Below, in pieces: positions 36,162 through 45,344 of a stretch of 64,000 nt of DNA (its first letter is position 1; every line of letters begins with the position of its first letter). Made by a program: the position numbers and the translations under genes. The notes beneath the pieces were generated by a model. It was not told the origin of the DNA, ran no database searches, and saw nothing but the letters and a program-made list of their open reading frames with translations. The stretch is from Mucilaginibacter sp. (GTDB taxonomy: Bacteria; Bacteroidota; Bacteroidia; Sphingobacteriales; Sphingobacteriaceae): positions 34,463-98,462 of the forward strand of contig NZ_JANYGH010000041.1 of the NCBI RefSeq assembly GCF_025362475.1, read 5' to 3'.

Positions 36162-36516
36162 TAAATCAATCAGGAGTGAGATATTAAGTAAACGTTTAAG
36201 TACGGTTTATTGGTGAATGCAATGCCTTTTGGGATGCTCCTATACAAATGTATCGATAAATGTTTTTACAATACAAACTGCGGAAGTTGCAGCCAGTGTT
36301 TTCAGGGCATCAATATGTATCAAAATTGAAATAAGCACGTAACAAAAACAAACATCTTGTTGAAATAGAATTGAGCTTTAATTTTATTTACCTGAAAATC
36401 AGTTACTTATGGGTGTTTTGATTTTTGTACTGTTTTGGTATAAAATCAATAACTGCTGCCTTGCAAATGGACCTACTTTGCAATCGTAAATCCAATTAAC
36501 ACCTTTTATAATTATT
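36162..36516. promoter_or_regulatory. Divergent control region of the fructan locus
   Basis: A 355-bp AT-rich region between the HTCS gene and the sugar porter operon, with no gene. It holds two TGTTTTG direct repeats (36414-36420 and 36431-36437, 17 bp apart) and a CTACTTTGC -7-like box near 36473. HTCS-type AraC domains bind direct repeats, so this is where the activator site should lie. The exact site cannot be fixed from one sequence. Confidence 0.4.
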
Positions 36517-37842
36517 ATGAGAAAACATTCCGTCCTGGCCTGGTCCATGGTCGTAGCCCTTGGTGGCTTCCTTTTCGGGTTTGATACCGCAGTGATATCG
36601 GGGGCCGAAAAATCTATTCAGCAATTCTGGCACCTTTCTGTTATGGAGCACGGGCTTACTATCTCTATCGCGCTTATAGGTACAGTAATCGGTTCTCTTT
36701 TAGGTGCCAGGCCATCAGATATTTTCGGGCGGAAGAATACCTTATACTTTGTGGCCGCCGCCTATTTATTATCATCAATAGGTACTGCGCTTGCCGATAA
36801 CTGGTACATATTTTTAGTTTTCAGGCTATTGGGTGGCCTTGGTGTGGGGATCTCTTCAGTTACAGCCCCCATTTATATCTCAGAAGTATCGCCTGCCGAT
36901 AGGCGTGGAAGGTTAGTTGGCTTGTTTCAGTTTAATGTGGTGTTAGGTATCCTTGTATCCTACCTATCCAACTACCTCATTAGCCAGGGCGGCGAAACCT
37001 CCTGGCGCTGGATGCTGGGTGTACAGGCATTCCCATCGCTGCTTTTCCTGGCACTCATCTATTTTATACCCGAAAGCCCGCGCTGGCTTATTCTTAAAAA
37101 AGGGGAGATTGGCCGGGCGCTTGAGATACTAAGGATCATAAACCCTCTCAACTGCGATCAGGAACTTAAATCTATTCAAGACTCCAGTCTGCATGCCGGT
37201 GCCTCAAGTACCAGCCTTTTCTCGGGCCAGTACAAAACGCCGGTTATACTGGCTGTACTGTTTGCTTTTTTTAACCAGGTATCGGGTATCAATGCCATTA
37301 TATATTATGCACCGCGCATATTTGAAATGGCCGGGCTGGGTGCGCACTCCTCATTACTTTCAACAGTAGGCATCGGGCTTATCAATTTCATATTCACCTT
37401 GTTGGGTATTAATATTATTGATAAGGTAGGGCGCCGTACATTGATGCTTGTAGGCTCTTTCGGGCTTATAGCATCGCTATTCCTGGTGGCATTCACCTTT
37501 TACTCGGGCCATTTTAACGGCTTTGCCATACCTGTTTATATGATGATGTTCATCGCTTTCTTCGCCTTTTCGCAGGGAGCGGTTATCTGGGTGTTTATAT
37601 CCGAGATCTTCCCCAACCAGGTGCGTGCAAAAGGGCAAACGCTGGGCAGCTCAACCCATTGGGTTATGGCTGCGATAATTGCGTTTTGCTTCCCTTACCT
37701 GGCCGAGTCGCTGGGTGGAGCAATCACCTTTTCATTTTTCGGTACCATGATGATCTGTCAGCTCATTTTCGTGTGGAGGTTTATGCCCGAAACTAAAGGA
37801 CGCTCATTGGAGCAGATTGAAACCAATATGGTAATGCATTAA
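36517..37842 (+). CDS. Sugar porter family MFS transporter (probable fructose importer)
   Basis: A 441-residue inner-membrane carrier with 12 helices and sugar-porter signatures: GGFLFGFDTAVISGAE at the N-terminus, ADRRGRLVGL after helix 4, PESPRWLILKKG before the central loop, QVSGINAIIYYAPRIFEMAG in helix 7 and PETKGRSLEQIE at the C-terminus. It is the first gene of the fructan operon and is followed after 7 bp by a PfkB kinase, matching the importer/fructokinase pair of Bacteroides levan loci. It most likely imports fructose by proton symport. The sugar is inferred from the neighbours. Confidence 0.9.
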   Translation: MRKHSVLAWSMVVALGGFLFGFDTAVISGAEKSIQQFWHLSVMEHGLTISIALIGTVIGSLLGARPSDIFGRKNTLYFVAAAYLLSSIGTALADNWYIFLVFRLLGGLGVGISSVTAPIYISEVSPADRRGRLVGLFQFNVVLGILVSYLSNYLISQGGETSWRWMLGVQAFPSLLFLALIYFIPESPRWLILKKGEIGRALEILRIINPLNCDQELKSIQDSSLHAGASSTSLFSGQYKTPVILAVLFAFFNQVSGINAIIYYAPRIFEMAGLGAHSSLLSTVGIGLINFIFTLLGINIIDKVGRRTLMLVGSFGLIASLFLVAFTFYSGHFNGFAIPVYMMMFIAFFAFSQGAVIWVFISEIFPNQVRAKGQTLGSSTHWVMAAIIAFCFPYLAESLGGAITFSFFGTMMICQLIFVWRFMPETKGRSLEQIETNMVMH

Positions 37843-37849
37843 TAATTGA

Positions 37850-38764
37850 ATGATGATGAACCCGCAAACAGAAACATTAACCCCGGCCATTTGCTATGGC
37901 GAGATTCTTTGGGATGTGCTGCCAGATGGTCCGCAGCCTGGTGGCGCTTTGCTAAACGTATCGTACCACCTGAATAAATTGGGTGTGCCAGCCAGTCTGG
38001 TAAGTAAAATAGGTAACGATGTTAACGGCCAAAAGCTGGAAAGCCTGCTTGACGGCTGGGGAATACCTAAACATTTGCTGCAAACGGATACCGAACACCC
38101 AACCAGCCAGGTAATTGCCAGCATGAATAATGGTAACGAGGTATCATACGAGATCGTTTTCCCGGTAGCCTGGGATTTTATTAACGATAGTGAGCACATC
38201 ATCAAACAGCTAAAGCCATCAACTTATTTGGTGTATGGCAGCCTGGCTTCACGCAATAGTGTATCACGCAATACCTTGTTTGAGCTGTTGGAAAGTGATG
38301 CGATCAAGGTGTTTGATATTAACCTGAGGCCGCCGTTTATCAGCCGCGATTTGTTGGATGAGCTGCTTCATAAGGCCGATATTGTAAAGTTTAACCAGGC
38401 CGAACTGGAAATGGTGCAGGGATTATTCCGTGGATCATTCTGGAAAGAATCGGAACAGATCAAATTTATCCGGGATCATTTTAACATCCCCGAGATTGTA
38501 GTTACCAAGGGCGAGTTTGGCGCCTCCTATTACAAAGGCGATAAAGCTTACCATGTGGCGGGCCGCGAGGTAAAAGTAATAGATACTATTGGCAGCGGCG
38601 ATTCCTTTTTAGCGGCATTTATTGCCAGCCACTACCGTGGCGTACCACCAGAAAATTTATTGAAAAATGCAATAGCGATGGGCGGCTTTATTGCAACAAA
38701 GAAAGGAGGTTGTCCGGATTATAAAATCAAGGAATACGAAGACTTTAAAAACAAAATGTTTTAA
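37850..38764 (+). CDS. PfkB family carbohydrate kinase, probable fructokinase
   Basis: A 304-residue cytosolic kinase of the ribokinase/PfkB fold. The N-terminal sugar-binding pattern is GGALLNVSYHLNKLGVPASLVSKIGND. The C-terminal signature DTIGSGDSFLAAFIAS has the catalytic base at Asp251, and the phosphate-binding stretch is VVTKGEFGASYY. It should convert fructose from the GH32 enzymes and the adjacent porter to fructose-6-phosphate. Three in-frame ATG codons (37850, 37853, 37856) are possible starts; the first is given. It lies 7 bp from the porter and 40 bp before susC. Confidence 0.88.
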   Translation: MMMNPQTETLTPAICYGEILWDVLPDGPQPGGALLNVSYHLNKLGVPASLVSKIGNDVNGQKLESLLDGWGIPKHLLQTDTEHPTSQVIASMNNGNEVSYEIVFPVAWDFINDSEHIIKQLKPSTYLVYGSLASRNSVSRNTLFELLESDAIKVFDINLRPPFISRDLLDELLHKADIVKFNQAELEMVQGLFRGSFWKESEQIKFIRDHFNIPEIVVTKGEFGASYYKGDKAYHVAGREVKVIDTIGSGDSFLAAFIASHYRGVPPENLLKNAIAMGGFIATKKGGCPDYKIKEYEDFKNKMF

Positions 38765-38804
38765 ATAAACCAGAGGAAACCAACATATACTTAAATCAAA
38801 ATCA

Positions 38805-41800
38805 ATGAGAAAATTATTACTTATCTGTTCCTTTCTTATATTGCTAATAAGCAAGGGATATGCACAATCCCGGATCATAACCGGGACTGTATTGGATAAC
38901 GCATCTAAACCAATGGATGGGGTTACCATAGTGGTTGTTGAAACCCAAAAATCAACATTATCAGACGCCAGCGGAAAGTTCAGTATCTCCGTAGCAACCG
39001 GGCAATCTTTACGGTTTTCATACGTGGGCACAAAGCCGATGCTGATGACTATCACCGCTGATACTAAAGTGCTTAATGTAGTATTTAAAGATGCAGAAAA
39101 CACACTTAACGAAGTGGTTGTAACCGGTTATACATCTGAAAGAAAAAAGGACTTAACGGGCGCGGTTGCAGTTGTTGATTTAGCACCGGTAAAAAACAAC
39201 AGTTCGGGGAATACCATGCAGGCATTACAAGGCCGGGTTGCGGGTTTGTATATCGAAAAAGATGGATCGGCCAACGGCTCAACCAGCAGGATTTTAATCA
39301 GGGGGGCGAATACTTTAGGTAATAATAATCCTTTATATATTATTGATGGTATCCCTACTACCAGGCCCGAAGTATTTCAAAATCTGTCACCAACAAATAT
39401 AGCTTCTGTACAAGTACTGAAGGATGCTTCGGCCGAGTCAATTTATGGCTCACGCGCGTCAAATGGTGTTATCATCGTTACCACAAAAAACGGCGGCAAT
39501 ACAGAAGGCAAAGTTCAGTTTCAGTTTAATAACAGTACCTCAATTCAGTCCGAAAAATCTTTAAGGTTTAAGATGTTAAGTTCAACAGACAGAGGTAGGG
39601 CATTGTGGCAGGCTTCTGTAAATGATGGCCAGGACCCGGCTGCGGGTTATGGCGACATATATACCTTTAACTGGAATAATGATTTTAATAATCCTGTTTT
39701 AAATAGTGTGGTACCTAAACAATTTGTAGGCGGCGACCCAAATACCCTCGCTGGCAATACCGATTGGCAAAGCGTTTTGTATAAAACCGCGGCTGTTTAT
39801 AATAATGATTTTACAGCCTCAGTAGGGAACAAAAACTCCTCCGTTCAAATTAATTTTGCAAATATTAAAAATACCGGCCTTGTTAGGTTTACCAAATACG
39901 GGCGTACTACCGGTAGTATTAATGCTATAACACACGCTTTTAACAGCAAAGTGGCCTTTGGCGTTAATTTAAAAATAACCAACTCAAATGAAACTCTTAC
40001 CACCAGGGATTTAGGCGGCGCAAGTACTACATTTTTGGCGGTTACACTGGCTCCAACTATCCCGGTTTATCAAAAAGATGGTACTACCTATGCAGGTGAA
40101 TCAGGCGCAGGTTATTCTGACAGGAACAATCCCTTGCATATGCAGGATCTGGCAAAATGGAATAACGCCAATCGTTTAAACACATTTGGCAATGTGTTTT
40201 TAGAAATTCAACCAATCAAAAACCTGTTTTTCAAATCAAATTATGGTGCTGATAACGCAACCTATCTTAGTAAAGTAATAACGCCAACTTTTTCTGAAGG
40301 TGCGTTAAGCCGTACAACCAATAGTTTATTCTTTGATCAAAATCATTACCTGAGTACTACTTTTTCAAACACTTTAAGGTATAACTACGATTTATCAACC
40401 AATAACCACTTCAAATTTTTAGCTGGTACAGAATATATTAAAACCTTTACAGATTTCCAGACCACACTTAAGCAAGGTTACGCCATACAAACCGAAGACT
40501 ATTTTACCTTAGATGCAGGTACCGGCAATACTATTGTTTCCGGCAGATCAACCGGTAATAGCCTGTTCTCGCAGTTTGCGCGTTTGGATTACAGTTACGG
40601 TGGCAAATATTTAGCATCAGTTACTGTGCGCCGCGATGGTTCGTCAAGGTTTGGTTCAGATAATCAGTATGGTATTTTCCCGGCAGCATCTTTCGGATGG
40701 AAAATTGACCAGGAAGGTTTCATGAGGAATAACGCCATTTTTTCTGAATTGAAATTAAGGGCTGGTGTTGGTAGGGTAGGTAACCAGGAAATTGGCGACA
40801 TCTCGCGCTTCGCACTTTATGGTACAAGGTATGGTACTACTCAGAACCAGCTAACCCCAGGATTTTGGGAACAATATATGAATGTTGGAACCGCGTATTC
40901 ATTGTCGGGTGCCAACACAGGTTCCTTACCTTCTGGTTTTGTGCAAACACAGGCACCAAACCCCGGCCTTAAATGGGAAACCACCGATGAAATAAATGCA
41001 GGGTTGGATTTCGCCATATTAAATGACCGGATTTCGGGCTCATTTGATTATTTTACCAGGAAAACCACCGGCATTTTGATTACACCTCCTGTTGCATCTG
41101 CATTGGGCGAAGGACAATCAAAAACAGTTAACGGTGCATCAAAGAGCAATAGAGGCTGGGAATTTTTAGTAACCTATCACGGGCAGCAAAGGGGAGATTT
41201 TAATTACAATGTAACTTTAAACTTTTCGCACTTCAGAGACAGGATCACCAGCCTGCCAGAGGATGTGAGGCCAGCCTACCCCGGAAATTTACAAAATACC
41301 ATATTGGGTCATTCTCAGTTTGATATTTTTGGCTACAAAACCAATGGCCTTTTCCAATCCCAGGCCGAAGTAAACGCTGCACCAACGCAAATTGGCGCTG
41401 GTCCGGGCAGAATCCGTTATGTTGATACCAATAATGACGGGAAAATTGATGCCAATGATCAAACCTGGATAGGGACTACATTGCCCGCTTTAGAGTACGG
41501 TGCAAGAATTGACCTAACCTATAAAAAATTCGATCTGTCTTTATTTGGATCGGGTGTGGCAGGCAGAAAAGGATTTGACGTATACACCTTGTATAATAAC
41601 CTGATGCATAGCCGCGAAAACGTTGGCCCGGGAGTATTTCAAGGTTGGACACCGCAGCATACCAACACAAAGGTACCGGCATTAACATTAAAAGATAACA
41701 ATAATGAAGGCCGTACTTCCGACTATTTTATTGTGAATACCTCTTACTTCAAAATACGCAACATTCAAATTGGATACACTATTGTGCCTAAAGCGGTATT

Positions 41801-41945
41801 TACCAGGCTAAGGGTGTTCGCGATGGCCGAAAACATATTTACGATGAAAAGTAAAAACTATTTAAGCCCCGATCCTGAAAGGATTGACCTGGACCCGGTT
41901 CCAATTCCTAAAGTTTTCAGTTTTGGTATCAACGCATCATTTTAA
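38805..41945 (+). CDS. SusC/RagA TonB-linked outer-membrane transporter
   Basis: A 1046-residue SusC-type receptor: signal peptide (1-20, GYAQS), carboxypeptidase-like beta-domain (about 22-100, ITGTVLDNASKPMDGVTIVVVE), TonB-box region and linker (NTLNEVVVTGYTSERKKDLTGAV), plug (ALQGRVAGLYIEKDGSANGSTSRILIRGANTLGNNNPLYIIDG), barrel, and terminal Phe. With the SusD protein encoded 18 bp downstream it forms the lidded importer for oligosaccharides, here most likely fructo-oligosaccharides given the GH32 genes. It lacks an STN domain, consistent with control by the HTCS rather than by a sigma/FecR pair. Confidence 0.93.
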   Translation: MRKLLLICSFLILLISKGYAQSRIITGTVLDNASKPMDGVTIVVVETQKSTLSDASGKFSISVATGQSLRFSYVGTKPMLMTITADTKVLNVVFKDAENTLNEVVVTGYTSERKKDLTGAVAVVDLAPVKNNSSGNTMQALQGRVAGLYIEKDGSANGSTSRILIRGANTLGNNNPLYIIDGIPTTRPEVFQNLSPTNIASVQVLKDASAESIYGSRASNGVIIVTTKNGGNTEGKVQFQFNNSTSIQSEKSLRFKMLSSTDRGRALWQASVNDGQDPAAGYGDIYTFNWNNDFNNPVLNSVVPKQFVGGDPNTLAGNTDWQSVLYKTAAVYNNDFTASVGNKNSSVQINFANIKNTGLVRFTKYGRTTGSINAITHAFNSKVAFGVNLKITNSNETLTTRDLGGASTTFLAVTLAPTIPVYQKDGTTYAGESGAGYSDRNNPLHMQDLAKWNNANRLNTFGNVFLEIQPIKNLFFKSNYGADNATYLSKVITPTFSEGALSRTTNSLFFDQNHYLSTTFSNTLRYNYDLSTNNHFKFLAGTEYIKTFTDFQTTLKQGYAIQTEDYFTLDAGTGNTIVSGRSTGNSLFSQFARLDYSYGGKYLASVTVRRDGSSRFGSDNQYGIFPAASFGWKIDQEGFMRNNAIFSELKLRAGVGRVGNQEIGDISRFALYGTRYGTTQNQLTPGFWEQYMNVGTAYSLSGANTGSLPSGFVQTQAPNPGLKWETTDEINAGLDFAILNDRISGSFDYFTRKTTGILITPPVASALGEGQSKTVNGASKSNRGWEFLVTYHGQQRGDFNYNVTLNFSHFRDRITSLPEDVRPAYPGNLQNTILGHSQFDIFGYKTNGLFQSQAEVNAAPTQIGAGPGRIRYVDTNNDGKIDANDQTWIGTTLPALEYGARIDLTYKKFDLSLFGSGVAGRKGFDVYTLYNNLMHSRENVGPGVFQGWTPQHTNTKVPALTLKDNNNEGRTSDYFIVNTSYFKIRNIQIGYTIVPKAVFTRLRVFAMAENIFTMKSKNYLSPDPERIDLDPVPIPKVFSFGINASF

Positions 41946-41963
41946 CGATAAAAACTATTCAGT

Positions 41964-43670
41964 ATGAAAGCAAAAATATTATTTACAGCTATTTTATCCG
42001 GCCTGATCATCTTCAGCTCCTGTAAAAAAGCGTTAGACTATACACCAAAAGGAGTATTGTCTGCATCAGATTTAAAAACACCAGCCGCTGTTGAAGGTTT
42101 GGTAACCGCGGCCTATGCTGCTATCGGGAACGGCGATATGATTGGGCCGATATATAGCGATTGGGCCTACGGCAGCGTTCGCTCAGATGATGCCTATAAA
42201 GGCGGCGGCGGTACAGGGGATGTTGGCGAAGTGGATGCTTTGGAGCATTATAACCTGGTAACCCCATCAATGGATTCGTTTGTTTCGCGTACCTGGAAAA
42301 ACTTGTTTAAATCTATCTCAAGAGCAAATGCGGCGCTCAGGGCGGTTAATTCGCTTTCGGATGCCGAATTTCCTAACAAAAAAACACGTTTGGCCGAATT
42401 GAGATTTTTAAGAGCACATAGTTATTTTACTATGAAGCTGTTATATAAAAATATCCCCATTTTTGATGAAAATGCAACATCTGCCGATATCCTGAAAGTT
42501 TCAAATACTTTATCAAATGATGATTCCTGGAACAAAATCGCTGCTGATTTTCAATATGCGGTTGACAATTTACCAGCCTCACAGCCCGAAAAAGCAAGAG
42601 CCAATAAATTAAATGCCCAGGCTTATTTGGCCAAATTGAAATTATACCAGGCTTATGAGCAGGATGATAAACATCATGTAACCAATATCAATAAAACAAG
42701 GTTGCAGGAAGTAGTTACCCTTACACAGGCAGTTATTGGCTCGGGTAAATATTCATTAAGTAATGATATTGCTGATGATTTTTTACCCGAAACAGAAAAC
42801 GGACCAGAATCAGTATTCGCGATACAATTCACCATTAATGATGGTACTACTTCAGGGCGTTTAAATTTCGAGGATGGATTAAACTATCCGCATGGAGCAC
42901 CTCAGTACGGATGTTGCGGATTTCATGCTGCAAGTCAAAACTTAGTAAATGCGCATACAACGGATGTAAATGGTTTACCTAATTTTGATAACTTCAACAA
43001 TAGTATAGCTGATTTAACAAAAGTTACTGTTGACCCGCGATTAGATCATACAGTAGGTATAGATGGCCACCCATACAAATATGATAACACCAAACCATTC
43101 AGCAACAGCTGGGTACGTGATCCGGGTGTTTATGGAAATTTTCATACCATGCGCAACCAGCAACTGGCTACCAGCTCATCATATTTTAAGCTCGGTCCGT
43201 TTATGGGATCGGCAAAAAATTATGATATAATCAGGTATGATGATATCTTATTGATGCAGGCCGAAGCATATATTGAATTGGGGCAGCAGGCAAGCGCTTT
43301 ACCACTCATTAACCAGATACGCAACCGTGCCGCGGCAAGTACAGGGCGGCTTAAAAAGTTGGATGGTACTTTCCCATCAACCTACAATGTAAAGCCCTAT
43401 AGTTTAGCAAACTGGAATCAGGACTATGCCCGTAAAGCATTACAATGGGAAAGACGCCTGGAATTTGCAACCGAAGGTGCACGTTTCTTTGATTTAGTGA
43501 GATGGGGAATTGCAGAAAAAACTTTAAACGACTATATTAACATTGAAAAAGGTAGAAGACCATTTTTAGCAACGGCTAAGTTTACCGCCGGGAGAGATGA
43601 GTACCTGCCAATTCCACAATCAGAAATTACATTTACCAACGGTTTATATAAACAAAACCCTGGTTATTAA
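41964..43670 (+). CDS. SusD/RagB family glycan-binding lipoprotein
   Basis: A 568-residue outer-membrane lipoprotein. The lipobox is FSSC (signal of about 19 residues). The N-terminal SusD-like region runs TPAAVEGLVTAAYAAIGNG...KNLFKSISRANAALRAV, with TPR helices around RLAELRFLRAHSYFTMKLLYKNIPI. The C-terminal RagB/SusD domain contains DIIRYDDILLMQAEAYIELGQ, LINQIRNRAA, ALQWERRLEFATEGARFFDLVRWG and DEYLPIPQSEI, all family hallmarks. It caps the SusC barrel and binds the substrate. A hairpin follows the stop codon at 43691-43725, before the GH32 genes. Confidence 0.93.
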   Translation: MKAKILFTAILSGLIIFSSCKKALDYTPKGVLSASDLKTPAAVEGLVTAAYAAIGNGDMIGPIYSDWAYGSVRSDDAYKGGGGTGDVGEVDALEHYNLVTPSMDSFVSRTWKNLFKSISRANAALRAVNSLSDAEFPNKKTRLAELRFLRAHSYFTMKLLYKNIPIFDENATSADILKVSNTLSNDDSWNKIAADFQYAVDNLPASQPEKARANKLNAQAYLAKLKLYQAYEQDDKHHVTNINKTRLQEVVTLTQAVIGSGKYSLSNDIADDFLPETENGPESVFAIQFTINDGTTSGRLNFEDGLNYPHGAPQYGCCGFHAASQNLVNAHTTDVNGLPNFDNFNNSIADLTKVTVDPRLDHTVGIDGHPYKYDNTKPFSNSWVRDPGVYGNFHTMRNQQLATSSSYFKLGPFMGSAKNYDIIRYDDILLMQAEAYIELGQQASALPLINQIRNRAAASTGRLKKLDGTFPSTYNVKPYSLANWNQDYARKALQWERRLEFATEGARFFDLVRWGIAEKTLNDYINIEKGRRPFLATAKFTAGRDEYLPIPQSEITFTNGLYKQNPGY

Positions 43671-43690
43671 AATTGTTATATAAAATTAAT

Positions 43691-43725
43691 GGGCACCCGG
43701 CTTAATTTATTAAGCCGGGATGCCT
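43691..43725 (+). terminator. Intercistronic hairpin after susD
   Basis: A 10-bp perfect stem (CCCGGCTTAA with TTAAGCCGGG, 4-base loop), extended by GGCA/TGCC after a bulge. No T-run follows (TGTTATTTAT), so it more likely stabilises the susCD mRNA 3' end or attenuates transcription into the GH32 genes than fully terminates. Confidence 0.6.
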
Positions 43726-43800
43726 GTTATTTATGGAATATTTATTTTAAGTTTCTTGAATGCCCCCTCCAAATAATATAACCTGTTAATAGCTTAAATT

Positions 43801-45330
43801 ATGAAAACAAAATGTGGCGTATTAATGCTGATTGCTTTTCTTACAATAACATGTATTTGTAAGGCTCAGGATTTGCCAAAACCTTACACGGAGCAGTACC
43901 GCCCGCAGTTACATTTTTCGCCAAAGGCGCATTGGGTAAATGATCCCAATGGTATGGTTTACTTTAACCACACTTACCATCTGTTTTTCCAGTATTACCC
44001 CAAGGATATTGTTTGGGGCCCAATGCACTGGGGGCATGCGGTAAGTAAGGACCTCATCCACTGGAAAGAGTTACCGATAGCTTTATATCCCGATAGTTTG
44101 GGCTATATATTCTCTGGCAGCGCCGTGGTTGACTCCAACAACACTTCGGGTTTTGGTAAAAAGGGAAAGATTCCCATGGTAGCTATCTTTACGCATCACG
44201 ACCCTAAGGGGGAGAAAGCCGGTAAGGATAATTATCAGAACCAGAGTATTGCTTATAGCCTGGATGAAGGAAACACATGGACGAAGTATAAGGGCAACCC
44301 GGTATTGAAAAATCCGGGTATTAAGGATTTTCGTGATCCTAAAGTAATGTGGTACGCAAAAGAAAAAAAATGGGTAATGACTTTGGCCACCAAAGATCAT
44401 ATCACTTTTTACTCGGCGTCTGATCTGAAAAACTGGAAGAAGGAGAGTGAGTTTGGTTTAAGAGAGGGAGCGCACGGCGGGGTATGGGAATGCCCCGACC
44501 TGTTCCCTTTAAAGCTGAATGGCAAAACTTACTGGGTATTGATTGTAAACATTAATCCCGGAGGGCCAAACGGAGGATCGGCCACGCAATATTTTATAGG
44601 CAGCTATAACGGCAGCAAGTTTACACCAATGGATACCCAAACCCGTTGGCTGGATTATGGGCCCGATGAGTACGCCGGTATAACCTGGGGAAATACAGGC
44701 AGTCGCAAAATATTTTTAGGCTGGATGAGTAATTGGGAATATGCCAACCAGGTACCAACAGAAAAATGGCGCAACGCTATGACCATTCCGCGCGATCTGC
44801 AATTAAAGCAAAGTAAACAAGGTATCGTAATTGCATCAACACCCGTTCCCGAACTGGCTACTATAAATGCAAAGAGTTTGGCTTTAAATAACCTATCGGT
44901 TAATAAAACGCTTGATCTGTCATCAAAGGTAGCGGACTTCAAAAGCCAGTATGTGTTAAAAATGAGCCTGGCGCAGTTAAAGGGCTACACCATTAAATTA
45001 TCAAACAAAAAAAGCGAAGAACTCCTGATAGGTTATGACGAAGCCAAAGATCAATACTTTATTGATCGTACAAAATCCGGGAAGGTTAGTTTTCAAAAGG
45101 ATTTTGCAGGGCAAGCTAAAGCGCCAAGATTTACGGCTGCTAAAAATTCAGATATTACCATAGTGGTTGATAAGGCATCGGTTGAGGTATTTGCAGATGG
45201 AGGATTAACCACCATGACGGCTGTTTATTTCCCTAACGGGGATTTTACCGATCTGGCAATAACAGCAAATGAAAAATTGAATATAAAAAACATTAAAATT
45301 ACACCACTAAAATCCATCTGGAATAAATAA
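43801..45330 (+). CDS. GH32 fructan hydrolase (exo-levanase/inulinase type), first copy
   Basis: A 509-residue enzyme with a signal peptide ending KAQ (residue 23). The five-bladed propeller shows all GH32 catalytic motifs: WVNDPNG (nucleophile Asp48), FRDP (Asp179) and ECPD (acid/base Glu230). The C-terminal beta-sandwich (about 355-500) includes the SVEVFADGG motif. No lipobox fits, so it is probably periplasmic and exo-acting, releasing fructose from oligosaccharides brought in by SusCD. It is followed after 14 bp by a second GH32. Levan versus inulin preference cannot be read from the sequence. Confidence 0.92.
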   Translation: MKTKCGVLMLIAFLTITCICKAQDLPKPYTEQYRPQLHFSPKAHWVNDPNGMVYFNHTYHLFFQYYPKDIVWGPMHWGHAVSKDLIHWKELPIALYPDSLGYIFSGSAVVDSNNTSGFGKKGKIPMVAIFTHHDPKGEKAGKDNYQNQSIAYSLDEGNTWTKYKGNPVLKNPGIKDFRDPKVMWYAKEKKWVMTLATKDHITFYSASDLKNWKKESEFGLREGAHGGVWECPDLFPLKLNGKTYWVLIVNINPGGPNGGSATQYFIGSYNGSKFTPMDTQTRWLDYGPDEYAGITWGNTGSRKIFLGWMSNWEYANQVPTEKWRNAMTIPRDLQLKQSKQGIVIASTPVPELATINAKSLALNNLSVNKTLDLSSKVADFKSQYVLKMSLAQLKGYTIKLSNKKSEELLIGYDEAKDQYFIDRTKSGKVSFQKDFAGQAKAPRFTAAKNSDITIVVDKASVEVFADGGLTTMTAVYFPNGDFTDLAITANEKLNIKNIKITPLKSIWNK

Positions 45331-45344
45331 AATCCATCTACTCT

